Positions 9,166 to 19,323 of a DNA stretch of 64,000 bases are shown one piece after another. This DNA comes from Prorocentrum cordatum (taxonomy: Eukaryota; Sar; Dinophyceae; Prorocentrales; Prorocentraceae), in assembly GCA_963575745.1 (NCBI GenBank), contig CAUYUJ010015271.1, positions 7,501-71,500 on the forward strand. Reading direction: 5' to 3'. Each line of letters begins with the position of its first letter. Positions within the stretch are counted from its first letter, which is position 1. Position numbers and translations under genes: made by a program. Below the pieces are notes generated by a model that saw only the letters and a list, made by a program, of their open reading frames with translations, ran no database searches and had not been told where the DNA came from.

Positions 9166-9569
9166 AGTAACAACAGAACCAAGCCAACAACATCTGGCGA
9201 CGCGTCTTTCCCAAGAAATGAAACCAAACATTGCTGCGGGGGCATCGCCGCCTCCTGCCGGCCTGTGGGGTGTTGGGTCCTCGTCTGTGCTTCTGGACTG
9301 GTCGTCGTCCTCGTCCCTGCTCCCGCTGCTCGCTCTGAATGCTCGTCTACTTATTCCCAATCGTCCACCCACCCATGGTGTGAGATGTGGATCCGCATAC
9401 GTGAATTAGAGTGCCTCGTCAACTCAATGCAACACAGGGCAAGTGAAATGCAGAGCCGCAGGGTCGCACATTATGATATTCAGAATATAGCTCGACCTGA
9501 AACAAAGAGTTTCGTAACATGTGAAGCATTTCCGTACGACCTCAGCCCTGGAACGTTAAACTCTTGTGT

Positions 9570-9591
9570 TCCGTCGCCGTTTTGGCTCCAG
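9570..9591 (+). other. DinoSL relict, 19 of 22 positions
   Basis: TCCGTCGCCGTTTTGGCTCC+AG differs from the leader at three positions only (A to C, A to G, A to C). It is the clearest plus-strand example apart from 32,759. The first in-frame ATG of the broken transposase-like gene follows at 9,604. Confidence 0.9.
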
Positions 9592-9603
9592 CATGAGAAA
9601 CCG

Positions 9604-11521
9604 ATGAGCACGCGCAGCCTGCGCATTTTGTTCGTATGTTTACTTTGCACGCATGGCTTCGGTGCGCAGCGAGGTGTGCGGCAGAGGCTGGCAGAGGCTG
9701 AGGCTGCGCCAGACACGCCTCCTCCTGATGGCAAGCCCGAATTGCCATCTCATCGCGTTCGGGGCGGAGTGCGGCGGCGACTTGAAGCTGGCACCGTCAC
9801 TGACCCGCAGGCTTCAGCATCTTTGCCATTGTATCGTTCGCTGAAGAGGGATTGGGGGTCTGGCGTGCTCAGCTCTGCACGCGTGCAAGAGTACTCGCAC
9901 GGCGCCCGCGAGCAAGGCGCTATCGGACTGGATCGTTTGGCCGACGCTGGTGCAAACGGGCAACGCCCTGGGAATTTATTCCGTGACCTCAAGAGGATTT
10001 TCGGCTGGCCGTCAGGTTGCGCGCCAATTGAATGGATTAAGTTGCCAGCCAAGAGAGGACGTGCTACGCCTCATCCTGTGCTCTGGCCCCACGTTTTTGC
10101 GAAGCGCATGTTTGATGAGCGGGCCGACCTTTTCACGCAGCGCCTTTGCGGGGCAGACGGCTCATGCAACCATTTCTGGGAAGGGATATCCGATTCGGCG
10201 TTCGTGCGGCGGCGCCCGAATCTCCCTCGTGAAATCTGGCCAACAACGATCCCGCTTGGTTTTCACGCCGATGGCGGGGGGTTCAGCAAACACGATTCTT
10301 TATTTGGACTGTCGTGGAATAGCCTCGCTACGAGTAAGACATCGTCGGTGCAATCACGTTTCCTCTTCACAGGGATTAGAAAGTCGGACATGGTACCCGA
10401 GACGCTGGACCTGCTGATGAAAGCTTTCTCTTGGAGCGCCAATATTCTGCTGACGGGTGAAACGCCGATGCTTGACTGGCAGAATAACGAACTACCAGGT
10501 GGCGGCCTCCCCCTCGCAGGTGGCTGGAAAAGGCCAGGTCGTCCAAGTTCGGGGCGGCTGGCAATTCTTTTGCCGGGCGTTCTACTTTGCCCAATGGAAT
10601 GCTGCCGATGTCATGTGTCCATTCTGCAGGGCGTCGAACGTCCATCGCGAAAGAGCATGGTATGACGTGGGCCCAGAAGCAGGGTGGAGAGAAACCGTTT
10701 GGTCCCACGAAGCATTCTTGGCCCATCTGGCCTCGCAAGGCCTTCCCGTGCCTGCTTTCTTTCAGCCAAGACATGGGGTCATCGGCCTCAGGCTGGAGAA
10801 TGTGATGGTCGACATCCTGCATACACTGGACTTGGGCATGACAGCTCATGTCATCGGCAGCGTCCTTTTTGCATTCGCATGTTTGCGGAAGAGTTTCGGC
10901 GGAGCCACGTGCGACGAGGGCGCTTCCCGATTGTCGTCATATTTGCAGCAATGGTACCAGCAGACAGGAAGCCACTCTCGCATCAAAGGTGTCTTGACCC
11001 TGGCCAGGCTTCGCACCGATAAAGGTTGGGCGAAGTTGAAAGCACATGGCGCCGCTACCAGGCATCTCACGTCATTCGCATTGCACGTGCTGTCCCAGTT
11101 TGCCAATTTTAATGACGCACAATGGGGCCTGCACGATCGGTTGGCTTTCGCTGCGTGCCAGTTGCTCGACCGTTTTTATGAGATAGTGAAAATAGAAAGC
11201 TTGTACATGAGTGACGCTATACACGAGGAGCTGGATACGTTGAGTGCACAGTTTACGTCGATTTATTGTAAGCTTTCGAACTGGAGTTTCTCACGACATC
11301 TCAAGATCTGGAAATTAGCGCCCAAGCTACACCTTTTCGAGCACCTTGTGATGCAGTCGATGCAATTCGGGAATCCAGCCTACTGGTGGACATACGCGGA
11401 TGAAGATCTGGTTGGGCGCTTGATAAGAATTCTTGACGCTTCGCGTATCCCCACCAGCCCATCCAAAAACGATGCCCAGGCGAATTGCGGTGATAGGGGA
11501 GTGAGAGAACATACAGAGTAG
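9604..11521 (+). pseudogene. Transposase-like gene, frameshifted and 3'-truncated
   Basis: Frame 1 from ATG 9,604 runs to ~10,530; the coding signal then moves to the next frame (GGWQFFCRAFYFAQWNAADV, then MCPFCRASN) and stays protein-like to ~11,433. Features: IPLGFHADGGGFSKHDSL with a candidate catalytic Asp; a CPFC zinc-knuckle-like pair; MVDILHTLDLGMTAHVIGS, the Asp/His-Thr block seen in large DDE transposases of the CACTA type; and a tail YWWTYADEDLVGRLIRIL. I recall this architecture as a multicopy family in dinoflagellates, usually annotated as hypothetical; the class assignment is inference. The last ~28 codons are read out of the dispersed repeat that starts at ~11,434, so the true 3' end is lost. 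The leader relict at 9,570 shows that this copy also went through an mRNA stage. Confidence 0.65.
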
Positions 11522-12371
11522 CAAAAGGCTGGGGGACCCGTCCTACCCAAGAGGGCGAGGATGGAGGAGGAGTCGGAGGAGGGTGAGGAGGAGGAGGAGG
11601 AGGAGGAGGAGGAGGAGGAGGAGGAGGAGGAGGAGGAGGAGGAGGAGGGGGAGGAGGGTCAGCAGGTGGGAAAAGTGGGAGGAGGGAGGAGGGAGGAGGG
11701 GGAATAGGCGGATGATGGGGAGGAGGGGGAGGAGGAGGAGGAGGAGGAGGATGAGGAGGGGGAGGGAGAGACGAGGAAAGGAGGAGGAGGATGAGGCTGA
11801 TAAAGTGGAGGAGAAGGAAGAGGAGTAGGCCGACAAGGAGGAGGAGGAGGAGAAGGAGAAATGTGAGAAGGAGCAAGAACAATGACGTACACAAGAGCCT
11901 CCTATGATGTCTTTTGGAAGTTGTTGTTGGGTCCTCTTGGAGCGCCTGGGGGATTCTTGGATGCCTCGGGGATCCTCTTGAGGCCTCTTGGGGGTCTAGG
12001 GAGCCTCTTCAGGGCCTCTTGGGGACCTCTTGGGGCCTCCTGGGCGCCTCTTGAAGTCCTCTTGGGGCGCTCTTGGGAACCTTGGGAGCGCTCTTGGGGC
12101 CATCTTGGATGTGATCGATCAAAGGAAGGGGGTCCATCAATTAGCCTCCCCCGTCGGGAGCCTCTAAAATCGGCCAACACCCTAGTAAAACCGATGATGT
12201 TGGCTTCCTCGCCGAGGCCGTTTTGGACGCTCGAACTACAAGCGAAACCTCCCGTCCAGGTCCAGGGGAGAGGGTGAGGGGGAGGGGTAAACCCCTCCCC
12301 GAAGGGGAAGAAGGGAAGATGGAAAATGCAATTCCCTAAACCACCTACGCCCAGAGGGCTGGTGGGATTTC
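11434..12371 (+). repeat. Long dispersed repeat, copy 2 (inner segment inverted)
   Basis: Flanks match copy 1 (4,975-5,837) in the same orientation: the left flank from TTGACGCTTCGCGTATCC to GGATGCCTCGGG, and the right flank TTCCCTAAACCACCTACGCC to GGGATTT. The inner part, ~11,972-12,324, is the reverse complement of 5,470-5,790. It interrupts the transposase-like gene at its 5' edge. A GGA-rich tract fills 11,560-11,870. Confidence 0.85.
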
Positions 12372-12481
12372 TCATACTGTTCATCCGAATACAATCGCTG
12401 AGTCTATGTTGTGTAAATGGGCGCACTGTGTGTTTGACGAGATATAGTTGGATCTCGATGTGGACACCTGGAACTGAGGTA

Positions 12482-12482
12482 G

Positions 12483-12513
<31 letters not shown>

Positions 12514-12516
12514 GCA
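12482..12516. repeat. (ATC)n microsatellite
   Basis: A short tract of ATC triplets. No gene is seen from here to the satellite array at 12,728. Confidence 0.9.
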
Positions 12517-12727
12517 TCACTCATCACCATCACTGGGATCTCAGTAAGAGAAGCGGGTGGATTCAAACGGGGGTACTACCTAGTTTTCTGAGAAAGACCA
12601 GTCGCGGCGACGAGAGCATTTGAACACAACGTTTAAGAATGGCACGGGGAATTTTAAAGGCACATCCCTTATGAATTTTTGAATGCCCGTATATCTTACG
12701 GCCCCCGTAAGATCTTATGGTTGTTGA

Positions 12728-13517
12728 TGCTCTGGGGGCTCCTCTGGGCACCTCCCCCGGGGCCGGTTTTGTGAGGATGTCTCAAGCGAGGGCGCCGGTT
12801 TGGGATTCGTCACCGGATCCAGCGGATCCACCGGATCTGTCCGGAAACGGTGCCGCAGGCCGCTCTGGGCTCCTCTGGGCACCTCCCCCGGAGCCGGTTT
12901 TGTGAGGATGTCTCAAGCGAGGGCGCCGGTTTGGGATTCGTCACCGGATCCAGCGGATCCCGGATCTGTCCGGAAACGGTGCCGGAGGCCGCTCTGGGCT
13001 CCTCTGGGCACCTCCCCCGGGGCCGGTTTTGTGAGGATGTCTCAAGCGAGGGCGCCGGTTTGGGATTCGTCACGGATCCAGCGGATCCACCGGATCTGTC
13101 CGGAAACGGTGCCGGAGGCCGCTCTGGGCTCCTCTGGGCACCTCCCCCGGGGCCGGTTTTGTGAGGATGTCTCAAGCGAGGGCGCCGGTTTGGGATTCGT
13201 CACCGGATCCAGCGGATCCACCGGATCTGTCCGGAAACGGTGCCGGAGGCCGCTCTGGGCTCCTCTGGGCACCTCCCCCGGGGCCGGTTTTGTGAGGATG
13301 TCTCAAGCGAGGGCGCCGGTTTGGGATTCGTCACCGGATCCAGCGGATCCAGGATCTGTCCGGAAACGGTGCCGGAGGCCGCTCTGGGTTCCTCTGGGCA
13401 CCTCCCCCGGGGCCGGTTTTGTGAGGATGTCTCAAGCGAGGGCGCCGGTTTGGGATTCGTCACCGGATCCAGCGGATCCACCGGATCTGTCCGGAAACAG
13501 TGCCGGAGGCCGCTCTG
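12728..13517 (+). repeat. Tandem satellite array 1, six monomers
   Basis: Monomers of ~131 bp (with a GGATCCAGC insert) or ~122 bp. The GAGGATGTCTCAAGCGAGGG core occurs at about 12,773, 12,905, 13,037, 13,160, 13,291 and 13,424. Copies are nearly identical. Open frames through it (EDVSSEGAGLGFVTGS) exist because the sequence has few stops; frame is not kept between monomers of different length. It lies at the meeting point of the plus- and minus-strand gene runs. Confidence 0.97.
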
Positions 13518-14026
13518 CTTGGATGAATGACGGTGTTTATACGCACTTACAGAACATATGAGTACATAGCTTCTGCTTACGCAGGTTACTACAACAAGAT
13601 ATACTTAGGTTAGTACTTGAGATACAGACGTACTTATAACCAGGTGTTAGTAGGTTAGCTAACTAGCTTAATCTAGTTACGATAAGTCCGCTATCCTGGA
13701 TACGCTAACTCCGCTATCCTGTATACGACCAATAACAAAACTTTAAACATCTACTAAATTTTAAATAACAAGGCCATGTAGTTTCGAAAACAAACCGCAT
13801 ACAAACAAACATAAACAACACAAAACACATAAACGCACACGTTTGAAGCATCGGCGTGCACATTGATTGTTTCGAGGGGCCCTTTGGGGGCCTGGGGGAG
13901 AGCGGCTCTATGGGCTCCATGGGGCCCTTTGAGGGTTCCTCCAGGGGCCCCCTGAGGGCATTCGAGGGGCTTCTCAAAGCCAACTAAAACAAGTCCGCCA
14001 GACAGCACGGCCAGCAACACTATGTT
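13518..14026. other. AT-richer intergenic region
   Basis: 13,540-13,830 is distinctly AT-rich, with words such as GGTTAGCTAACTAGC and two CGCTATCCTG.ATACG copies. A similar texture (GTATCCTGGAT, TAAGTTGGAT) lies at 25,110-25,440 beside array 2. 13,870-13,975 is GGGGCC-rich. No gene seen. Confidence 0.5.
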
Positions 14027-16060
14027 TCATATTTTTGTGCATAGGACGTGCCGAAGTTTCGGCGGCAACAGGACCTGACATATGCTGCCGACCTCTGCGG
14101 GCCAGAACACGGTCGGCTCCAGCAGACTGGAAGTAGGCACTACAATCGGAGCATCTTGCACGATACATTTTGCAACGTGAAACTGGACCGACTGAAGATC
14201 CCATTCGCTCACGCAGCTGACCACGACTCCATCGATGCTGCAGTGGCACCATACTTCACCAAATCGAATGAGCCCATCATCATTCTGGAATGCGACCACA
14301 TCAGCAGCCCTGATGAGTTTAAAATTGACAAATGCTTTTGAACTTGCCAAGATGGTTGCTGCAGGGCTGATACCAAATTCCGAAGTCAAGGCGCAGCGCA
14401 TTTTTTTTGATGCCGCATGCGGCTCCACGAGGTCTGACTTAAATATAGGATGCTGCAGGTGATACACTGCATCAAGAGCAACTGCCTCTACCAAACCCTT
14501 CTCGTAACTACGGTCATTATGGCGAGACTCCGCGAGACGTTTCACTGTTTTGTGCTTCCTTTCCATGAGGAAGCACGACACCAACTGCCTAAAACGAGCG
14601 AATTGTGGGCCTATGTGGGTTGCCCAGTGGTTCTTGGGTTTCCACAAGGACTCTCCATACGCAACTTGATGAGCATACAAATGGGTTAAAATCGAATCGT
14701 CCAAAGAGTTCGCACTCACAGTGCCAGAATTTGCAACGCTGAGTAGCTCAAGCACCTTGCACAACAAAATTGCACTCTCAACTTGCGGCCTGCACTGGCC
14801 AGAAGGATACGCGATATCGACGAGAAACTTGTGCAGCACAGGTGCAAGGGCCAACATCTCGGATGCCGACCCTCCTGGCGTAAATGATTTGTTGCCTTTG
14901 CATATGTTTCGGGCGTTGCTGTAACAACCAGGCCACCTGAAATTCTGGAGGTATGCATCCAACTGCTTAGCACCTAATCTATTATTGGTTGCTTCGGCGA
15001 GCGACTGCATCAAGCAGACCACCTCATTATTGAATATTCCATCAACGGCGTATATGTGCATCCAGTCCCAGCCCCAGACAGAGGCTAGCCTCACCCGTAA
15101 ATCCGAATCTTGCATCACGCCAGTTTCGCAATATATGAAACCATAGTACACCTCGACTTCCTTCAGCTTGACGGGGTCGGTTGTTGCCAGATGCCCCAGC
15201 CTGGACTGCATAGACCAGATGTCTTCGTCAGTCAATGCCTTAAACTCTGAACGATCTAAAGTCGATGACGGGAGGCAGAAGTTTGTGCGCTCACCGACAT
15301 ACGCCGAGTTAATGCCCACAATGTTGCAACACAGTGGGCATATTTTCACACCGTTGCAGCCTTTTGTCGTCAGCATGAACTTGTGCGCTCTCTCGTCTTG
15401 CACAATTAAATGCAACTTGGCAAATAGCAGCCGTGGGCTGTCCTCCCCTGGAATCTGAAATGAGACTCCATGTCGGAGGTCATAAGATGACGGTTGCCCA
15501 AAAAACAATTTCAACAGCGCACGAGTAAATTGAGACATGCCTCCACTCAGTTTGTTCACATGCGAGGACCTGCAGCACGTCAGAGTCATCCATACTTCCT
15601 CGGCGGACAGGGCTGGATACCCCATGTTGTGGATTGCCCAGTAGAGCGTCTGTACTTTACGAAAATTATGAAGCCCCAAGCTGTTCCCAGGTGTTACTTC
15701 ATCTGAATACAGTATCAATTCCATTACATTGCTGCTGGCGTCCATTGTTTGAATGAACACCTGGCGAAACTCCGACGATACTGTCAGCGCTACTTCCAGC
15801 ATTGCCAATGGGTGGATCACCCAGCAACCGAAACCAGGAGTGAGGAAGTCATCGGGAAGTCTCTGCACGAGCGGTCCAAATTGAGTCCCCTGGTATGCAA
15901 CATCTTGTCTGGCCTTCCGCACGGCCCAAGTCGAAGTCGCACTTGGACACTCAGCCTCTGAATCCCTCAGCTCTTTCAACACAGAAGCTAAACCTGCATC
16001 GGTGACGTGAGACTTTCTGCCGAGGTCTGACAGCTTCAATCTCTTTGGATGTCCTGACAT
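14027..16060 (-). CDS. DDE transposase-like protein, intact, intronless
   Basis: A 677-residue protein from the ATG at 16,060 (MSGHPKRLKLSDLGRK); the leader relict ends two bases upstream, fixing the start. Ordered motifs, numbered from that Met: YSDEVTPGNSLG with Asp120, then K.Q.LYWAIHN; VQDERAHKFML with Asp222, followed by a CPLCC zinc-knuckle-like group (241-245); WGWDWMHIYAVDG (330-341); KPKNHWATHIG (474-484); and FLMERKHKTVKRLAESRHN with Glu500. The order Asp, Asp plus knuckle, D-x-MH, and E-R-x-H is the arrangement of CACTA/EnSpm-like transposases, so Asp120/Asp222/Glu500 are candidate catalytic residues (inference). No terminal repeats were found around it and it carries a fossil leader, so this copy may have arrived as cDNA. 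It could equally be a domesticated, non-mobile gene. Confidence 0.75.
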   Translation of the reverse strand: MSGHPKRLKLSDLGRKSHVTDAGLASVLKELRDSEAECPSATSTWAVRKARQDVAYQGTQFGPLVQRLPDDFLTPGFGCWVIHPLAMLEVALTVSSEFRQVFIQTMDASSNVMELILYSDEVTPGNSLGLHNFRKVQTLYWAIHNMGYPALSAEEVWMTLTCCRSSHVNKLSGGMSQFTRALLKLFFGQPSSYDLRHGVSFQIPGEDSPRLLFAKLHLIVQDERAHKFMLTTKGCNGVKICPLCCNIVGINSAYVGERTNFCLPSSTLDRSEFKALTDEDIWSMQSRLGHLATTDPVKLKEVEVYYGFIYCETGVMQDSDLRVRLASVWGWDWMHIYAVDGIFNNEVVCLMQSLAEATNNRLGAKQLDAYLQNFRWPGCYSNARNICKGNKSFTPGGSASEMLALAPVLHKFLVDIAYPSGQCRPQVESAILLCKVLELLSVANSGTVSANSLDDSILTHLYAHQVAYGESLWKPKNHWATHIGPQFARFRQLVSCFLMERKHKTVKRLAESRHNDRSYEKGLVEAVALDAVYHLQHPIFKSDLVEPHAASKKMRCALTSEFGISPAATILASSKAFVNFKLIRAADVVAFQNDDGLIRFGEVWCHCSIDGVVVSCVSEWDLQSVQFHVAKCIVQDAPIVVPTSSLLEPTVFWPAEVGSICQVLLPPKLRHVLCTKI

Positions 16061-16062
16061 GA

Positions 16063-16084
16063 CCTGAGCCAAAACGGCTATGCA
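16063..16084 (-). other. DinoSL relict, 18 of 22 positions
   Basis: On the minus strand TGCATAGCCGTTTTGGCTCA+GG is followed by TC and the ATG at 16,060. Four substitutions from the leader, no gaps. Confidence 0.9.
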
Positions 16085-16199
16085 CGTGCATATACACGTA
16101 TGTTGCATGGTTGTATACGCATGCGTATATGTGTTTATGGGGGCATGTGGGCTACAACAGTACCATGGGCAGCTGCCTTGCAGCAAGAAGCCGAACTAC

Positions 16200-16690
16200 T
16201 ACAATACACATGCATGCATACATACATACATACATACATGCATGCAGACAGCTTGGGCCGTCTGGCAGGACCGCTCTTGGGCAGTCATAGGTAATAGGGC
16301 TACCTTGGGACATATTGGGCATAACCTGAGCAACTGCCACGACTGTGTTGAAGGCATCTTGGGCCATTTTGGGAGCCCATTGGCCGTGAGGCCGATTTTG
16401 GAACGCCGTTCCATGTTAGTGTTGGGGCATACTTTGGAACGCCGTTTCAATTTGCATCTGGGGCAGCTGTCACGACTGTCTTGAACGCCTCTTGGACCAT
16501 CTTGGGAGCCAGCGAGCCCGCGAGGCCGATTTTGGAACGCCGTTCCAATTTAGTTTTGGGGCAGATGCTGGAACGTAGTTCCAATTTACTTCCAGGGCAA
16601 CTGTCACGACTGTCTGGGAGGCATCTTGGGCCATCGTGGGAGCCGCTTGGCAGTGGGCCGCATTGGGGGGTCCTCTTGGGCAGGGGTCCC
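16200..16690. repeat. CATA tract and ~135-bp tandem repeat
   Basis: 16,200-16,245 is (CATA)n. From 16,313 a ~135-140-bp unit repeats about 2.5 times: CCACGACTGT at about 16,336, 16,468 and 16,603, and GATTTTGGAACGCCGTTCCA at about 16,392 and 16,532. TGGAACGCCGTTCCA is itself a perfect palindrome. 16,690-17,340 shows no gene or clear repeat. Confidence 0.7.
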
Positions 16691-17344
16691 GTCTTAATGG
16701 CATTGCTTGCAGCTGCCGTAGCCTTTTCGTTCGTAAGCCCAGTGGCTTCGCCAACGTGCGGTGGTCAGATGCGCACACCGCCGACCCCGAACTCAAACTT
16801 ACAGAAGGCAATTTACTAGTGTGCACGTCATGCGCATTCCAGGTGAACAGTCGCTGACTGGCCCACGTGTGACAACCCTATGCAGGCAAACCTATCGAAT
16901 TCGCAGGCCGTCGTTAGCACGAGCTGCGCACATAACATTGAACGCGTGCCAACATGCTCCAGCCTGGTTCAAAATTGTTGTCAGACATGGATGTGGACAA
17001 CCGCCCCTAGTCATCTTCACATGTATCTGCCCCCCCTCATGCAATGCCTACCTGGAAGGCCAACATGCCCGTCGGGCACGTAGCGTGCGTGCCTAGCTTT
17101 CGTCCCAGAGTTTACCAGCAGCCTGATACCCTTCCCGTGCAACGCAAATCGAATCAAAGTCACTCAACCCCGATGCAAGGGCAGCAGCCTTGGCGCGACC
17201 GTAGACCCAGGAGGCCCATGCGTTCTTAGACCTGCCGCCGATCGCTGTGGAGTCCAGGAATTCAGCGTAGAATGTCCTCTTGCGCTTGCCACCTGCCCCT
17301 CCCCACTCATGTAGCCACGTACGCGCGTACAGATCAGATAATTA

Positions 17345-17460
17345 CCCCTCTCCTCCTCCTCCTCCTCCTCCTCCTCCTCGTCATCATCATCATCATCATC
17401 AGCATCATCATCATCATCCTATGCCTCCTCATCTTCCTCCTCTTCCTCCTCCTCATCCCC
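17345..17460. repeat. (CTC)n / (ATC)n microsatellites
   Basis: CTC triplets pass into CATCAT triplets. Similar composition continues at 17,560-17,715, where CTCCTCCGCCCTCCAGGAGG and its reverse complement form a perfect-looking hairpin (~17,655-17,715). Confidence 0.85.
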
Positions 17461-17462
17461 TG

Positions 17463-17542
17463 TGTAGCGGAAGTGTTCCGCTACATGTCACCCCCTCGGC
17501 AGCACCAGTGAGCGCCTTTTGTAGCGGAAGGGTTCTGCTACA
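17463..17542. repeat. Paired small hairpins
   Basis: TGTAGCGGAA-GTG-TTCCGCTACA (17,463-17,485) is a perfect 10-bp stem with a 3-base loop. TGTAGCGGAA-GGG-TTCTGCTACA (17,520-17,542) is the same stem with one mismatch. They are 34 bases apart, just downstream of the 3' end of the minus-strand gene at 17,645. Confidence 0.85.
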
Positions 17543-17644
17543 GGTCTTCCCCCTCGTCCTCCCCCAGCCTCCTCATCATCTTATTCTTCATCCTCCTCCT
17601 CCGCCTCCGCCTCCTCGTCATCCTCATCCTCCTCATCCTCGTCC

Positions 17645-19090
17645 TCATCCTCCTCCTCCTCCGCCCTCCAGGAGGAGGAGGAGCTCCTCATCCTGGAGGG
17701 CGGAGGGGGAGGAGGAGCTGGCACGAGCCCCAAGAGGGCCCGCCCGAGTCACCAGTAACAACCGTGCTTGCATCATGATGCATGCGCCCACCCATGGCCC
17801 CTGCCCACCGATGCTGGAGACGGAGGCTGCCTTCGCTGTTGCCTTCGCCTTTCCCTTGGCCTTTGCCTTGGGGGGGGGGGGGGCTGCCTTTGCCTGCGCA
17901 GGCCTCCGCAGACAGCGGTCACGACTGTGAGGTGGGAGCTTGGCTTTTGCAGCTGCCCTCATCTTCGCCTCGATCTCCGAGGCGATATCTACAGCATCTA
18001 CGGTGACAGGCGCCTCCGAGGCTGGCGAGCCATCTGCTGGTGCATCAGCGGCAACGTCAATGCCCACGTCGGGCGCGTACCCAGCATCAGGGCTGGCCAC
18101 TTTCTTCAGCGGCATGAGCGTCAACCCTGGTGTGGCAGGCGATGGCGATGCAGCAGCCTTGGGCTTCAGGTCATGAAGGCGTAGAAGTGAGTCGGTCCCT
18201 GACGTGGTCGCCAGTGGGCCCAGGCGCCTGTCGATCTCCCTGGCGATGGTGTCCTGTATCGCGAGCTGCGAAGGGGCGGCATCAGCGAGAGCAAGCATCG
18301 GCTGCTGTGGCGGTGCACTGTATTGCGCACCTGCTGCGGCGTCCATCTTGAGACTAGAATGCGTCTTGCGATATCCCATATCAGTCACGCACGCCAGTAC
18401 GTCAGCAGGCGCTGGAACCGCATGGCTTGCGCCATATGCGAAGAGCTTCAGGTCGTCACTGAGGTTGCTAGGGTCGGGCGGCATCTCCGTCTGGTGTGGG
18501 AACCGCAGTGTGTGCTTACCATGGTCCTTCTCGAGCTGCTTGATCTTGCGCTGGATGTGCTTGGCGATCTCCTTCTTGGCACTCGGGGTGACGACGGTGC
18601 CACGCAATGCAGCTGCAACGAGGAGCGACGTCACCCTGCAAAGCAGCTTATTGCCAGGGCAGGTCACACCAACTGCAAAGAGGCGCTGTGCCATGGCGTT
18701 GGCCTTGGCGTTGATCACGATGTCGTCCGAACTAAATGTAGCCCAGTCCTCTGATGTGAAGTAGTTCTCAATTCCAGTACACCACTGGTTGTCGCGTTTA
18801 CCAGAGGTAGGGCCACCAACAGCAAGAGCGGCGACGACGTTCGCCATCGCTGCAGCAAACGTGTTCTGCTGATCCGCAGTCCACGGGCCAGATGCGAGCT
18901 CAACGCTGACGGCAGTGCAATCATCGATTGTGAGCTTGGCCACGCCGATGGACTGGATGATCGCGTGGGACTGCGCCTGCAGCAAGCTCACCCTGGTAGT
19001 CGGGCCGTTGCCGAGGCTGATCTGGCTGTTGACGAATGCAACGCGCGCCCTGATAATGCTGATGAGACTCTCTGATGCCGCGGTTGCCAT
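17645..19090 (-). CDS. Unknown Ala/Lys-rich protein, intronless
   Basis: A 481-residue protein from ATG 19,090 (MATAASESLISIIRARVAFV). Residues ~1-190 are ordered and mixed, with a helical N terminus (VAFVNSQISLGNGPTTRVSL), a TADQQNTFAAAMANVVAALA helix and WCTGIENYFTSEDWATFSSD. Residues ~190-330 are mixed, with Lys-rich helix (KKEIAKHIQRKIKQLEKDHG). Residues ~330-430 are Ala/Pro/Asp-rich, followed by KAKAKGKAKATAKA. The last ~35 residues are translated from a GGA-rich repeat, so the natural C terminus may be nearer 17,750. A run of 13 G at ~17,871-17,883 inside the frame is a likely site of length error. No family recognised. The 5' leader relict at 19,182 leaves a ~90-base untranslated stretch. 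Confidence 0.7.
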   Translation of the reverse strand: MATAASESLISIIRARVAFVNSQISLGNGPTTRVSLLQAQSHAIIQSIGVAKLTIDDCTAVSVELASGPWTADQQNTFAAAMANVVAALAVGGPTSGKRDNQWCTGIENYFTSEDWATFSSDDIVINAKANAMAQRLFAVGVTCPGNKLLCRVTSLLVAAALRGTVVTPSAKKEIAKHIQRKIKQLEKDHGKHTLRFPHQTEMPPDPSNLSDDLKLFAYGASHAVPAPADVLACVTDMGYRKTHSSLKMDAAAGAQYSAPPQQPMLALADAAPSQLAIQDTIAREIDRRLGPLATTSGTDSLLRLHDLKPKAAASPSPATPGLTLMPLKKVASPDAGYAPDVGIDVAADAPADGSPASEAPVTVDAVDIASEIEAKMRAAAKAKLPPHSRDRCLRRPAQAKAAPPPPKAKAKGKAKATAKAASVSSIGGQGPWVGACIMMQARLLLVTRAGPLGARASSSSPSALQDEELLLLLEGGGGGG

Positions 19091-19181
19091 TGCTGTATCT
19101 GGGCGGAGTGGTGGGATACTGAGTCACAACACCTGGCGTCAACCGCAGCGTGGCTGTGGTAATGCGTGGAGCACGCGACGG

Positions 19182-19205
19182 CTTGAGCCGCAAAATGGCT
19201 ACGGG
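19182..19205 (-). other. DinoSL relict, complete apart from a 2-base insertion
   Basis: On the minus strand CCGTAGCCATTTT-GC-GGCTCAAG: every leader base after the variable first position is present, with GC inserted after the T run. It is not a spliced-leader RNA gene, because no GT donor follows the AAG. The ATG at 19,090 lies ~91 bases downstream. Confidence 0.92.
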
Positions 19206-19323
19206 GGCTGGGTTGATTGAGGCTGTGCGCGGCTGTGCAATGCTTGTCTGTTAGGTCTGGCTGTGGGTTTGAAGAGGAGGATGCGGAGGAGGAGGGGGAG
19301 GAGCAGGAGGAGGATGCTTATTT

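Noticed and set aside
12800-13561. Frames reading EDVSSEGAGLGFVTGS through the satellite arrays
   Set aside because: Monomers of 122 and 131 bp are not all multiples of three apart, so frame is lost between copies; conservation extends over the whole monomer, not codons.
19182-19205. Functional spliced-leader RNA gene
   Set aside because: No GT donor follows the AAG, there is a 2-base insertion, and a protein gene follows in the proper place; it fits a fossil leader instead.
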